A stretch of DNA of 64,000 nucleotides from Stercoripulliclostridium_A sp963642145 (GCA_963642145.1 CAVIFU010000001.1:71334-135333), one strand, 5' to 3'; numbered from the stretch's first letter, positions 33,102 through 43,264 are shown. Notes: a model not told the origin generated them from the letters alone. Translations and numbers: made by a program.

Positions 33102-35714
33102 ATGGACATATTTACAACTATAGGGAACTTTTTCCGCAAACTCTTCAAAACAGACGGAGTGCGAGTTAAGGACGATAGCCTTAAACTCAAAAATGCGGTA
33201 AGGTACGATCCCGATATCAACGTAGGACTTACCGAGATGCAAGTATCGGAGCGTACCGAAGACAAGCTTCTGAACGAACGTCCCGTCAATCACACAAAGT
33301 CTTACGGCAGAATAATCTTTGAAAACGTATTTAATTTTTGCAACACGGCAACCATAATTCTCGTAGCCCTATTGTTTATAGCCGGCGCCGGGATGTATGC
33401 TTTCAGTTCGGTAATCGTCATACTCAATATGGCGATTGGCATTTGGCAAGAGATCAAAGCCAAACACAAGGTAGAAAAACTCTCTATGGTTATGGAGAGT
33501 CACTATGACGTCATACGTGACGGCAAACATACAGATGTCGTCAACAAGCAACTTGCTCTTGACGATATATACATATTGCACGCCGGACAGCAAGTCCCCG
33601 TCGATTCGGTAGTCAAAGACGGTATTTTAGAAGTAGACGAGTCAATTATCACCGGAGAATCCGTACCCGTTCGCAAGATGCCGGGCGATTACGTCTTGGG
33701 CGCATGCGCCGTCGTTTCCGGCGAGGCAACATTACGCGCGGACAAAGTCGGCAAGGACTGTTACATCGAAAATGTCGCACGCGTCGCGCGCAGAGTTTCC
33801 AAACCAAAATCCAACATATTTGCAACGTTGGATAAGATAATCAAAATAATTTCCGTAGTCTTATTCTTCCTTGCCGGCTTTTTGCTTATATCTCTGCTCG
33901 TTACAGACGCTGAGAGCACATTCCTTTTGGAGTCCGGCGCGGATCTAAGCCAAATATCCAAATTCCAAGGCGTGGTCATCACCATATCCGCGGCAATACT
34001 CGGCATGCTCCCTATCGGTATGTTCTTGCTTACGTCCACTACCCTTGCCGCGTCAACGCTGAAATTTGCCAAACGCAACACGATTCCGCAAGATCTTTAC
34101 AGCATCGAAATGATTGCCATGGTTGACACCTTACTCTTAGACAAAACCGGCACGATCACCGATGGCAAGTTGGAAGTGATAGCGCAAAAAGACTTTTCCG
34201 AATCCAAGCATCCCGCCGACGCGGTGTTCAGCACCATTCTTCTTGCGACAAAGGACGCTAACAGCACCGCAGAGGCTGTCAGGACGCATTATATTTATGC
34301 AAACGCTCTCGATTACGTAGAATACTGCGCCTTTTCTTCCGCGCGCAAATTCAGCGCCGTAACCGTTGCAGACGGCACGACATATGTAATGGGCGCGCCC
34401 GACTTTGTATCGTCCGGTAACGACATGCTCGACCAATTTGTCGATGCCAATGCAAACGAAGGGCGTCGTACGTTAGCGCTTATGGAGTTTGACGGCAGTA
34501 TCGAAGATTATTCCCCCGCCCTTGCAAAATGCATTTGCGCGCTTACTCTCGAAGATCGCTTGCGCGGAGACGTCAAAGAAACACTCGATTGGTTCCGTAA
34601 TAACGATGTGGACATCAAAATCGTATCCGGAGACAATCCCTTGACAGTCAGCAAAATCGCCCAAAAATCGGGCGTTGAGAACGCCGACAACTATGTCAAT
34701 TGCAAAGATCTGACGGACGACGAACTCTTGGAAAAGTTAGAAACGACTACTATATTCGGCAGAGTTTCACCCGAGCAAAAACAGCTTATTGTCAACGGTC
34801 TGCAAGCAAAAGGCAAGACCGTAGGCATGATCGGAGACGGCGTAAACGACGTACAAGCGCTCAAAGAGGCGGATTGTTCGATATCATTTGCTTCCGCCAA
34901 CGAAGTTGCCCGTAATATTTCCAGAATAATACTTATGGACAATAACTTCAAAACTCTACCGTCCGTTGTACAGGAAGGCAGACAGGTTATTTCCAATATC
35001 CAAAAGGTAAGCTCCCTGTACATTATGAAAAACATCTTCGTAATGTTCATGGTCTTCATGTTTACGATTTTGACGTTCATTACCAAGACAAACAACTACC
35101 CGTTTGACACCAAACGTATGTTGCTTATAGAATTCTTTGTCATCGGCGTGCCTACATTCTGCTTTGCGTTGCAACCGAACAAAGCCAGAGCAACAGACCA
35201 CTTCCTTGCCAATATCCTGCGAGCAAGTATACCGTCTGCCCTCGGGCTGATACTCGGCGTAATGTTCATATTTATTATGCTCGGTTGCTTCAAAGGCGAC
35301 ATGTCGTCGTTTGCCACTTACACAAACGCTTCTACCGCGGCGGTGGGTTTGGCTGCTGCGGGATTTGTCTGTCTGATTATTATTTCCATGCCCCCGGATT
35401 GGTTCCGTTTGGGACTTACTTTCTTTATGATGGGACTGTCCGTACTTGCCGTATGGCTCGACTACAACTATGCGGTACCGCTTTTCGGCGATGACTTTCT
35501 GCATATAGATTGGTACATACCTGCATACAATTGGATTCTTATCGCCGCTTGCGCCGCCATTGCCGGCGTTGTCACTATAGGATTCCGATTCGTAATAGAC
35601 GCTATTGCCAAAAAATACGGCGACAGAATGTACGAGCGTACGGAACGCTTGGGTCAAAAAATCGCATCTTTCAAGAATGCGATCAAACAAAAACTTTTCG
35701 GACACAAAAAATGA
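33102..35714 (+). CDS. Cation-translocating P-type ATPase (CtpE-like group)
   Basis: An 870-residue P-type ATPase. Actuator TGES at residues 184-187, phosphorylation site DKTGTIT with Asp347, and hinge GDGVND at 578-583. Transmembrane helices are arranged 2+2+6. The fourth helix ends MLPIGMFLLTSTTLA (residues ~302-316), where calcium pumps have PEGL; the acidic ligand is replaced by Ile. The two-domain layout and the M4/LYSIEMIAMVDTLLLDKTGT block fit the CtpE/Exp7-like branch of Bacillota rather than heavy-metal pumps, as no CPx or HMA motif is present. The ion is uncertain. The ATG at 33102 has GAGG seven bases upstream; the reading frame extends further back but without a ribosome site. Confidence 0.88.
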   Translation: MDIFTTIGNFFRKLFKTDGVRVKDDSLKLKNAVRYDPDINVGLTEMQVSERTEDKLLNERPVNHTKSYGRIIFENVFNFCNTATIILVALLFIAGAGMYAFSSVIVILNMAIGIWQEIKAKHKVEKLSMVMESHYDVIRDGKHTDVVNKQLALDDIYILHAGQQVPVDSVVKDGILEVDESIITGESVPVRKMPGDYVLGACAVVSGEATLRADKVGKDCYIENVARVARRVSKPKSNIFATLDKIIKIISVVLFFLAGFLLISLLVTDAESTFLLESGADLSQISKFQGVVITISAAILGMLPIGMFLLTSTTLAASTLKFAKRNTIPQDLYSIEMIAMVDTLLLDKTGTITDGKLEVIAQKDFSESKHPADAVFSTILLATKDANSTAEAVRTHYIYANALDYVEYCAFSSARKFSAVTVADGTTYVMGAPDFVSSGNDMLDQFVDANANEGRRTLALMEFDGSIEDYSPALAKCICALTLEDRLRGDVKETLDWFRNNDVDIKIVSGDNPLTVSKIAQKSGVENADNYVNCKDLTDDELLEKLETTTIFGRVSPEQKQLIVNGLQAKGKTVGMIGDGVNDVQALKEADCSISFASANEVARNISRIILMDNNFKTLPSVVQEGRQVISNIQKVSSLYIMKNIFVMFMVFMFTILTFITKTNNYPFDTKRMLLIEFFVIGVPTFCFALQPNKARATDHFLANILRASIPSALGLILGVMFIFIMLGCFKGDMSSFATYTNASTAAVGLAAAGFVCLIIISMPPDWFRLGLTFFMMGLSVLAVWLDYNYAVPLFGDDFLHIDWYIPAYNWILIAACAAIAGVVTIGFRFVIDAIAKKYGDRMYERTERLGQKIASFKNAIKQKLFGHKK

Positions 35715-35724
35715 TTGAACACGT

Positions 35725-35760
35725 AAAAAACATGCTGTCTCGTGCGACAGCATGTTTTTT
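35725..35760. terminator. Bidirectional terminator between P-type ATPase and relA
   Basis: Ten-base-pair stem ACATGCTGTC/GACAGCATGT with a short loop, an A-run on the left and a T-run on the right, so it serves both convergent genes. It overlaps the relA stop codon. Confidence 0.9.
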
Positions 35761-37933
35761 ATGTTCTCTTAATGGAAATTATCTCGCTCATGTTTTCCAA
35801 TCGCTTAATAATGTAATCGAGCTCTTCCGTGGATTTAACTTGTAATCCTACGTAGAACATGCCTATTCCTTTGTTTACTTTAAGTTCGAGAGAGTTGATC
35901 GATATACCTTGATTCGATATTACCGTAAGTATTTTGTTGCCGAGCCCCGTTTTATCGATACACTCTATTTGGAGTTTGGCAACGAACATTGTATTGTCGG
36001 TATCCGCCCAATGCGCCTCCATCAACCGCTCCGGCTCCATATTCTTAACGTTCGGACAATCGGCTCTGTGTATCGATACGCCCGCGCCTCTCATCGCATA
36101 CCCTATTATCGGGTCTCCCGGGACAGGGTTACAACACTTGGCAATTTTCATCAGGAAGTTGTCAAAGCCTTCAACGATAATACCGCTCGTAGAACGACTT
36201 TTTCGCGGTGCGGCGTCTTGTTTTTGCTGTATTGCGGCTATTTCTTCCGCCTTGCGGATCTTGGCTTGCTCTTTGCGATATTTGTCCACAAGCTTGATCA
36301 GCACTTGACTTGTTTTTAATGCGCCATACCCTATCGAGGCGTACATATCGTCTAAGGATGTCAGCTGGTACCGCTTGAAAATCGTTTCCAAGACGTCGGT
36401 TTGCGTCAGAAGATCGGACCATTCCACGCCCTGCGTTTTTGCCTTTTTCTCCAACATATCTTTACCGAGTTTGATATTCTCGGCAACCATTTCTTTCTTG
36501 AAAAAGGCTTTGATTTTGGATTTTGCTTGCGAAGTAACGACAAATTTTAGCCAATCGCGAGTCGGACCCTTGCTTGCGTTTGATGTAATGATTTCGATTA
36601 CGTCGCCCGTGTGCAATTCCGTGTTCAACGGCACCATTTTATTGTTTACGCGCGCGCCGACGCATTTATTTCCCACCGCGGTATGCACTCTGTACGCAAA
36701 ATCCACTGCCGTAGCGCCTACGGCAAGGTCAAACACTTCGCCTTTCGGAGAGAAAACGTAAATCTCGTTGGTCACGATATTGTGCTTGAATGTGGCTAAA
36801 TATTCCTGACTGTCTTTGATGTCTTCCTCAGCCTCCATGACCTCTCTGACCCACGAAAGCTTTTTATCTATCTCGCTGTCGAGTCTACCGTCAGTCTTGC
36901 CTTCTTTGTACTTCCAGTGCGCCGCAATACCGTATTCGGCGACCTTGTTCATCTCTTGGGTTCTTATCTGAATTTCAAAGATTTGACCGAAGTTTGACAC
37001 TACCGTCGTGTGCAAGGACTGATAGAGGTTGGGCTTAGGCATCGCGATGTAGTCCTTAAATCTGCCGGGCACGGGCTTCCACATGGAGTGGATTATTCCA
37101 AGTACCGCATAGCAATCTTTCACATCGTCAACTATTACCCTAACGGCTATAAGATCGTATATTTGATCCAACGTTTTGTTTTGATTTACCATCTTTTTGT
37201 AGATGGAGTAATAGTGTTTCGGACGCCCCTTAATTTCGGCTTCGATACCGGCGGCGTCCAATTCCTTTTCTATGATCTCGGCTATCCTCTGCACTTGCTG
37301 CATGCGCTCGTCACGCTTGGCGTTCAGTTGCGCGCACAGATACGCGTATGCGTCCGGATAGAGATATTTCATCGATAGATCTTCAAGCTCGCATTTGATT
37401 TGAGATATACCTAACCTTGCCGCCATCGGCGCGTATATGTCCAAAGTTTCACGTGCTATGCGTTGTTGTTTTTCGGGCTTAAGGGAATCCAAAGTACGCA
37501 TATTGTGTACCCTATCCGCAAGTTTTATAAATAGCACTCGCAGGTCCTTAGATATGGCAAAAAACAATTTTCTTATGTTTTCCGTCTGCTCTTCCTCTAA
37601 GGAATTGAATTTGTACTTCAGCTTGGAAATCTTTGTGACGGCGTCTACAAGCGTAAATATTTCTTCTCCGAATTTCTTTTTGAGCAACGCCGGTTCGCAC
37701 GGCGTATCCTCAACGACATCGTGTAGAAGTCCCGCGCACACACACGCAGGATCCATCCCGAGATCTACCAAAATTTGCGCCGTCTCTATCGGGTGATTTA
37801 TATAAGGTTCTCCCGATACGCGCACTTGTCCCGCATGACATTCCGTGGCGAAGTCCAAAGCGTATTTTATGAGTTGATAGTCGCCTTCGGAATACGCGTT
37901 TTTACATTTATTTAGGAATTCGTTAACGGGCAT
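35759..37933 (-). CDS. relA: RelA/SpoT bifunctional (p)ppGpp synthetase/hydrolase
   Basis: A 724-residue long RSH enzyme. The HD hydrolase domain is intact (INHPIETAQIL..., GLLHDVVEDT, KLADRVHNMRT). The synthetase domain has GRPKHYYSIYKKM and the YQSLHTTV/EIQIRT blocks. TGS (VFSPKGEVFDLAVGATAVDFAYRVHTAVG), a conserved-cysteine region (KCCNPVPGDPIIGY) and a C-terminal ACT domain follow. The ATG at 37933 is chosen over an in-frame TTG because GGAGG lies eight bases upstream; it overlaps recJ by 11 bases, the usual recJ-relA coupling. Confidence 0.95.
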   Translation of the reverse strand: MPVNEFLNKCKNAYSEGDYQLIKYALDFATECHAGQVRVSGEPYINHPIETAQILVDLGMDPACVCAGLLHDVVEDTPCEPALLKKKFGEEIFTLVDAVTKISKLKYKFNSLEEEQTENIRKLFFAISKDLRVLFIKLADRVHNMRTLDSLKPEKQQRIARETLDIYAPMAARLGISQIKCELEDLSMKYLYPDAYAYLCAQLNAKRDERMQQVQRIAEIIEKELDAAGIEAEIKGRPKHYYSIYKKMVNQNKTLDQIYDLIAVRVIVDDVKDCYAVLGIIHSMWKPVPGRFKDYIAMPKPNLYQSLHTTVVSNFGQIFEIQIRTQEMNKVAEYGIAAHWKYKEGKTDGRLDSEIDKKLSWVREVMEAEEDIKDSQEYLATFKHNIVTNEIYVFSPKGEVFDLAVGATAVDFAYRVHTAVGNKCVGARVNNKMVPLNTELHTGDVIEIITSNASKGPTRDWLKFVVTSQAKSKIKAFFKKEMVAENIKLGKDMLEKKAKTQGVEWSDLLTQTDVLETIFKRYQLTSLDDMYASIGYGALKTSQVLIKLVDKYRKEQAKIRKAEEIAAIQQKQDAAPRKSRSTSGIIVEGFDNFLMKIAKCCNPVPGDPIIGYAMRGAGVSIHRADCPNVKNMEPERLMEAHWADTDNTMFVAKLQIECIDKTGLGNKILTVISNQGISINSLELKVNKGIGMFYVGLQVKSTEELDYIIKRLENMSEIISIKRT

Positions 37934-40208
37934 TGTTACCGCCTCCAATTGCTTTTAGAATCTTAGATTGTCCCAGTTCCTTCTTTTCGGAGCTGATTCT
38001 CATAATATCCCCTTCAAAATAAATAACGCCGATTTCGGTGAGTATATCCAGCGCAAGTTCATAGTATACGTAGCCGCCGTCATATCCGCAACCTATCAGG
38101 TTGGCATAGGCTTGCGTCCTACTCGGGAAACGTTTGCCGTTGTAGCAAGCCTTTATATAGCTAAACACCTTGGCTAAATCATTCCTCGTGGGTGGCGCAA
38201 ACCGCGACATATCGCCTTTTATCGCGCCCACATGCACCTCCGCACCGAAATTGGATCGCACGCCCTCAACATAGCTTGTCGGCGGTTCGTCATACAACGT
38301 AATATCCCCGTAATACTCGAAGCCGTAGTCGCTCTTGGGCGCAAGCAAAATAGTATTGTACGGATTCTGCGTTGACAGAGTACCGAGCGCGCAAAAATAT
38401 TTAGGGTACAGCTCCCGCAACGCACTAAACGTTTCATTCGTCCAAGTAATCAGCAACCTACCGAACATATCGTCGCAGGTACGCTTAATGCTCGATTTTC
38501 TCGGCTCGAATTTGGTTACGTAACGCTCCGCATATCTGAGAATAAGCTCGCTTTCCGACGGCACGATCTCGTTTAGTTCCATATTTTTATATGTACACCT
38601 CGCCGATTCTTTGCCTCTGAAGACATCTTTTTCAACCGAATAATATATTGTTTTACGCATCGGCGATCTAAACAAGCTCATATTATCGGCTTCGTTAAAG
38701 GCAATAAAATCGGTTTGCTTGCCTATTTGTGCTTTGAGATGCGGCGTATTTTTAATTTTGGAAATATCGATTGCGTTGCATTGTGCGGAGAATACGGGTT
38801 TAGGGTTACCCATCCCGAACGGTTCAAACTTTTTAAGATCGTCGGCAAAGCCGATATCGATGTCTTCAAAGTTAACTTCCGCGTCGCTGTGATACGTCGG
38901 CAAAAACGGTTCGTCGCCGTATGTTGCAAAAACGTAGGCGTTGCAAGCTTCTCTAAACGCGTCTATGTTTTTGGGCTCGATGCTGAGCCCTGCCGCCATG
39001 GCATGCCCACCGAATTGCAAAACAGTATCTTTTGCGTTATACAAAACGTCATATATACTGACGCCGTTGATACTGCGGCACGAACCCTTATATAAATCGT
39101 TTTTCTTAGAGAATAACACCGTCGGGCGGTGGAATTCCTCCGCAATCTTTGCGGCTGCTATACCTATAACTCCGCCTTCCCACTCGTCGTTTTCAAGCAC
39201 GATTATGCGATATTTGCTTAGATCATAGTCGATCAGCATTTCTCTGGCGTTAATAATGGTAGCGGCGCAAAGCTCTTGTCTTTTTCTGTTTTCAGCTTCC
39301 AAATCTTCCGCAATACGTCGTATTTCGCATGCGTCGCCGGAGGTAAGCAGCTTAAATGATTTTTCCGCGTCGCTCAGTCTGCCGGAAGCGTTAAGGCGAG
39401 GCGCTATTTTGAACGCAATATCTCCGGATGTAACCGGCAAACCGTTTTTATGTCCCGAAACTCTAAGCAATGCTTTTACGCCTTCTCTCGGATCGGACGT
39501 GATACGTTTTAGGCCTACGCTTGCAATTATTCTATTGTCCATTGTGAGCGGAACAAGGTCTGCAATCGTAGAAATCGCGCATATATCTATATACGAAAAC
39601 GCACATGCGTCACCGAAAAGTTCGCGAATCAATGTAAAAGCAACGCCACAACCGCAAAATTCTGTGGCATTCGGGCAAAGTTTCGGGTTGATTATCGTGC
39701 AATCCGGCAAGATGTCTTGCGGCTCGTGGTGATCCGTTACCAATACGTCCAACCCGAGACTTTTTGCATACGCAACCTCTTCGGATGCGCTTATACCGCA
39801 GTCAACGGTAATAAGGAGTGTCGGGTTGTGTTTGTTTATCGCGCGTTCGAGAGAAGGGACAGACAATCCGTATCCGTCTTCGACGCGTGAAGGAATAAAC
39901 ACGTCCGTATCTATGCCATGCGATGTTAGCGCCAAATACATTATGGCGGACGCCCCTATTCCGTCGCAATCATAGTCGCCGTAAACTAAGATTTTACCGT
40001 TTTTGTGCTTAAATATTAGCTCTTTTGCCTCTTCCAGTCCGCTAAGAACGGTAGGCGCGGACAACTTATCGATAGTCGGATTCAAAAAATCTCGTATTTT
40101 TTCCGCATCGTCTATTCCACGGTTAATAAGGAGCTCCGTCAGAACTCCGTTTAAGCCCGTTTGCATAGACAACGCATATGAATTTTGTTTTTCAATTTTT
40201 ACCGACAT
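37923..40208 (-). CDS. recJ: Single-stranded-DNA exonuclease RecJ
   Basis: A 761-residue RecJ, a 5'-3' ssDNA exonuclease for recombination and mismatch repair. DHH domain: VYGDYDCDGIGA, VDCGIS, VTDHHEPQ, AISTIADLVPL. DHHA1: FGGHAMAAGLSI. A C-terminal extension of ~190 residues, as in Bacillota RecJ, follows. There is no clear Shine-Dalgarno; a TATAAA box ends six bases before the ATG but no good -35 accompanies it. Confidence 0.93.
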   Translation of the reverse strand: MSVKIEKQNSYALSMQTGLNGVLTELLINRGIDDAEKIRDFLNPTIDKLSAPTVLSGLEEAKELIFKHKNGKILVYGDYDCDGIGASAIMYLALTSHGIDTDVFIPSRVEDGYGLSVPSLERAINKHNPTLLITVDCGISASEEVAYAKSLGLDVLVTDHHEPQDILPDCTIINPKLCPNATEFCGCGVAFTLIRELFGDACAFSYIDICAISTIADLVPLTMDNRIIASVGLKRITSDPREGVKALLRVSGHKNGLPVTSGDIAFKIAPRLNASGRLSDAEKSFKLLTSGDACEIRRIAEDLEAENRKRQELCAATIINAREMLIDYDLSKYRIIVLENDEWEGGVIGIAAAKIAEEFHRPTVLFSKKNDLYKGSCRSINGVSIYDVLYNAKDTVLQFGGHAMAAGLSIEPKNIDAFREACNAYVFATYGDEPFLPTYHSDAEVNFEDIDIGFADDLKKFEPFGMGNPKPVFSAQCNAIDISKIKNTPHLKAQIGKQTDFIAFNEADNMSLFRSPMRKTIYYSVEKDVFRGKESARCTYKNMELNEIVPSESELILRYAERYVTKFEPRKSSIKRTCDDMFGRLLITWTNETFSALRELYPKYFCALGTLSTQNPYNTILLAPKSDYGFEYYGDITLYDEPPTSYVEGVRSNFGAEVHVGAIKGDMSRFAPPTRNDLAKVFSYIKACYNGKRFPSRTQAYANLIGCGYDGGYVYYELALDILTEIGVIYFEGDIMRISSEKKELGQSKILKAIGGGNNAR

Positions 40209-40222
40209 ATCTTTTTTATATG

Positions 40223-40252
40223 CAAAAAGAGCCCGTAAACGAGCTCTTTTTG
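40223..40252. terminator. Terminator after secF
   Basis: AAAAAGAGC / GCTCTTTTT stem with an A-run on one side and a T-run on the other, 11 bases after the secF stop and 15 bases before the recJ ATG. On the minus strand it ends the secD-secF unit. Confidence 0.8.
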
Positions 40253-40262
40253 TTATTTTTTG

Positions 40263-41321
40263 TTATCTTCTTTTTGCTTTTGCTTTCTTTGCTTTGCCCT
40301 TCTCGCCGTTCTTTTGCTTGGCGGTCATCATAAGACCCCACAAGCTCGGAGCAAGGAACAGAGAAGAATAAAGACCGGACAAGATACCGAATATAATCGG
40401 GAGCGCAAATTCGGTTATGGATTTAATCCCCCAGCATGCCAATACGGTAATTGTAATCAGCGTCGTAAAGCTCGTAAACAACGCTCTCGTAAGGCTCTGC
40501 GTTACGGATGTATCGACTATATCACCGATGTTTACTTTGCTCTTATCTTTGTGTTTGTAGGGAGCCATATTTTCTCTGACTCTATCGAATATTACTATCG
40601 TATTATTTATAGAGTACGCGACTATGGTAATCAAACCCGCAATCAAAGAGCTGTTGATTTGGATACGGAAGATTATGACAAGCGAAAGCATTATAACTAT
40701 ATCGTTAATCTGCATAACGAATGCCGCAATACCGCTGAAGAAGTCGAACCTGATTATGGTATAGATAAGCATTATGAGCATCGCTATACCTACGGAAAGG
40801 AGGGCTTTCTTAATCAAATCGCTGCTTGCTGTGGCGTTAATGCTTTCTGCCGCCGCGGTAATGCTCTTGGCATTGGGATAAGCCTCTTTCAGTTTCGCTT
40901 CGGTTTCCGCAATAATCTTGTTATTCACGGCTATCATAGCCTCTGTCTTAGATGCTTCGTTATAGTCTTCGCCGTTAATCGAGTTCGGATATCTGACAAC
41001 CAAAGCGTTCGTTCCGCTGTTCTGATCTGTAGAAACCGTAGCTCCGTTGGCTTCAACGACTTCGGTAATCATCTCGATAGTCTTTGCACGATTTTCGCCT
41101 TGAACGTCTACGCCGTCAAACTCGACGGTAAGAACGGTACCGCCCTTAAAATCGATACCGACATTTGCAAAGCCGTCGTATTTATTGCCGCTCTGCGAGT
41201 AAACGGTACCGCATACCAAAGCTATAAATATGATAGCTAACGGGCAAATAAACCAATAGTACGCGTTTTTGAATATCGGAAGCTTCTTATTAAGATCCAA
41301 TTTAAGAGATTTCGTCTTCAT
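40263..41321 (-). CDS. secF: Protein translocase subunit SecF
   Basis: A 352-residue RND-type membrane protein that with SecD uses the proton-motive force to assist Sec export. First helix, then VGIDFKGGTVLTVEFDG, the periplasmic P4-like region, and helices 2-6 with RFDFFSGIAAFVMQINDIVIMLSLVIIFRIQINSSLIAGLITIVAYSINNTIVIFDRVREN. The Lys/Ala/Arg-rich end is typical. Its ATG overlaps the secD stop by one base. Confidence 0.95.
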   Translation of the reverse strand: MKTKSLKLDLNKKLPIFKNAYYWFICPLAIIFIALVCGTVYSQSGNKYDGFANVGIDFKGGTVLTVEFDGVDVQGENRAKTIEMITEVVEANGATVSTDQNSGTNALVVRYPNSINGEDYNEASKTEAMIAVNNKIIAETEAKLKEAYPNAKSITAAAESINATASSDLIKKALLSVGIAMLIMLIYTIIRFDFFSGIAAFVMQINDIVIMLSLVIIFRIQINSSLIAGLITIVAYSINNTIVIFDRVRENMAPYKHKDKSKVNIGDIVDTSVTQSLTRALFTSFTTLITITVLACWGIKSITEFALPIIFGILSGLYSSLFLAPSLWGLMMTAKQKNGEKGKAKKAKAKRR

Positions 41322-42619
41322 TAGGCTTTAACCTCCTCCTCGTTATCCGCTTTTTTAACTTTTAACGAATAGTATTTATCGTTATCGTCATTAAATGAAA
41401 GCGAAATCATAAACAACAATCTTGTGATCAAAATTGCCGTAACCATCGATAGAATGATACCTATGAGCAAGGTTATACCGAAGCTCTTTATTGAAGTCGC
41501 TCCGAATATTATCATAACTATTGAGCCGATTATCGTTGTCACGTTGCCGTCGATAATTGCGGGCAAGGCTTTTTTGAAGCCGGCTTGCACGGCGCTCGGA
41601 ATGGGTTTGCCGAACAATCCCCTTTCGTCTTTGATTCTCTCAAAGATAATGACGTTTGCGTCAACCGCCATACCTATACTTAGGATAATACCGGCGATAC
41701 TGGGAAGCGTAAGCTGTACCCACGGCACAAGAGCCAATGCGTATATCATCAATACCGTATAAATCATGAGCGCGAGCGAAGCGATAACGCCCATGCCTTT
41801 GTAAACCACAAGCATAAACACGACGATTATCGCAAGACCTATGGCGCCGGCTATAATGCTACTCTTAAGTGCGTCGTTACCCAAGGTTGCGCTGATCGTT
41901 GCGTTTTCGCTCGGAGAAAGCTTGACTGCAAAAGTACCTGCTTTGAGTTTAACGGCAAGTTCATTCGCGTATTGTTGAGTGTAGTTACCGGTAATAACGG
42001 CATTGCCGTCGCTTATCGTAGCGTTTACGGTAGGCTCTATAACCTTTTCGCCGTTAATGTAGATTGCAATCTTTTTGCCGATATTTGCGGACGTGGCTTG
42101 CGCAAACGCCTTGGTGCCCTCATCGTTGAAAGTTAGGCTTATCGCGTAAGAACCGTCGTACAGAGTCGCGGAAGCGTCTTTAAGGTGTTTACCGCCTTCT
42201 ATCAAGACATTGCCGTCTTCATCGCGGAATTCAAGTTCTGCCGGCTCGCCGATAAGAGCCATGAGCGACGCGGTATCGTTAACGGACGGAATCTCCACGC
42301 GCAATTTACTTGTACCTTGACGAGTAACGGTTGCTTCGGTGTAGCCCTTGGAGAACAAAAGCGCTTCCAAATTGCTGATCGTACCTTCGATTGCCTCGGT
42401 TTTTTGAGATTCTTCGATATCGGAAAGATCCATGTCGTACACGACATACATACCGCCCTCCAAATCGAGACCGAGTTTAATAGACTTAGACACCCAATAA
42501 ACGTCATATTTACCGAGTTCCCAAGAGTCCTTACCGTTGAGCGGGAAAATGCACAACGTCATAAGGATTACTATCACGGCAAGGATCACGGAAATGACTA
42601 TAGATTTCTTCTTGCTCAC
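41321..42619 (-). CDS. secD: Protein translocase subunit SecD
   Basis: A 432-residue SecD with LGLDLEGGMYVVYDMD at the first periplasmic domain, a substrate-head region, and six helices including ALMIYTVLMIYALALVPWVQLTLPSIAGIILSIGMAVDANVIIFERIKDE, containing the conserved D...R. The GTG at 42619 is chosen because GGAGG lies seven bases upstream; an ATG six codons earlier would place the ribosome site inside the gene. It forms a two-gene unit with secF. Confidence 0.93.
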   Translation of the reverse strand: MSKKKSIVISVILAVIVILMTLCIFPLNGKDSWELGKYDVYWVSKSIKLGLDLEGGMYVVYDMDLSDIEESQKTEAIEGTISNLEALLFSKGYTEATVTRQGTSKLRVEIPSVNDTASLMALIGEPAELEFRDEDGNVLIEGGKHLKDASATLYDGSYAISLTFNDEGTKAFAQATSANIGKKIAIYINGEKVIEPTVNATISDGNAVITGNYTQQYANELAVKLKAGTFAVKLSPSENATISATLGNDALKSSIIAGAIGLAIIVVFMLVVYKGMGVIASLALMIYTVLMIYALALVPWVQLTLPSIAGIILSIGMAVDANVIIFERIKDERGLFGKPIPSAVQAGFKKALPAIIDGNVTTIIGSIVMIIFGATSIKSFGITLLIGIILSMVTAILITRLLFMISLSFNDDNDKYYSLKVKKADNEEEVKA

Positions 42620-42648
42620 GAGTATGCCTCCATACATTAGTCTATAAC

Positions 42649-42677
42649 ATTATAAGACTTTCTCGCTTGTAAGTCAA
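42649..42677 (-). promoter_or_regulatory. Promoter of secD-secF
   Basis: TTGACT-N17-TATAAT, giving a leader of about 23 bases to the GTG start, which has its own GGAGG. Confidence 0.78.
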
Positions 42678-42777
42678 TGAATTCATTTAATAATATAAAT
42701 ATAAACAGAAAAAACTTTGTATTTTTTCTACATCGCATTGTGCATATTCGTAAATAAGTCCTGCAAACGCGATTTTT

Positions 42778-42807
42778 TTGACATATACGGGCAACGTCGA
42801 TCATAAA
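42778..42807 (+). promoter_or_regulatory. Promoter of the TIGR04086-like gene
   Basis: TTGACA followed at 17-18 bases by TCATAAA, a fair -10 box, 18 bases upstream of the ATG. Confidence 0.5.
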
Positions 42808-42824
42808 TTCTAATCGGAGGCTGT

Positions 42825-43247
42825 ATGAACGACAAAGTAAAAATAAAGAAGACAATTAACTTAAAAGCGATCAAACTCGACAAACAGAACGTTATAGACA
42901 TAGTCCGAGCCACACTCACAGCCGTAATAATATCGTTGATATCCGTCCTTGTTTTCGGTATCGTGATCAAATTAACCAACGTTCCGGATAAAATAATCCT
43001 GCCGATAAATCAAGTAATTAAAGTTATAAGCGTGCTTCTCGGATGCCTGCTCGGTTTCCGACAAAAGGAAAAAGGCGCGCTCAAAGGCATAATCGTAGGC
43101 GTCCTCTATACCGCCCTATCCGTCTTGATCTTCTGGATAATTTGCGGATCTCCCAAGGGAAGTTTCGGAGCGCCGGATGCCGTAACGGGTATAATTACCG
43201 GTGCCGTATGCGGAATTATTGCTGTTAACATAGGCAAACGCAAATAA
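42825..43247 (+). CDS. TIGR04086/YrzE-like small membrane protein
   Basis: A 140-residue protein with a basic N-terminus and four predicted membrane helices with many glycine residues (VISVLLGCLLGFRQKEKGALKGIIVGVLYTALSVLIFWIICG; GIITGAVCGIIAVNIGKRK). This pattern fits the YrzE/TIGR04086 family often found near yajC-secDF in Clostridia. No molecular function is known. CGGAGG precedes the ATG; it is monocistronic on the strand opposite its neighbours. Confidence 0.75.
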   Translation: MNDKVKIKKTINLKAIKLDKQNVIDIVRATLTAVIISLISVLVFGIVIKLTNVPDKIILPINQVIKVISVLLGCLLGFRQKEKGALKGIIVGVLYTALSVLIFWIICGSPKGSFGAPDAVTGIITGAVCGIIAVNIGKRK

Positions 43248-43264
43248 TATCCGCTCGAAATTCG

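Noticed and set aside
37934..37948. TTG start five codons upstream for relA
   Set aside because: GGAGG lies within those codons and is correctly spaced for the ATG at 37933.
40206..40220. TATAAA box six bases before the recJ ATG as another leaderless promoter
   Set aside because: The spacing fits but no acceptable -35 hexamer lies 15-19 bases upstream; that region is the secF terminator stem.
40260..41240. Long plus-strand open frame (326 codons) opposite secF
   Set aside because: Antisense shadow of secF with Arg/Tyr/Asn-rich nonsense composition and no ribosome site.
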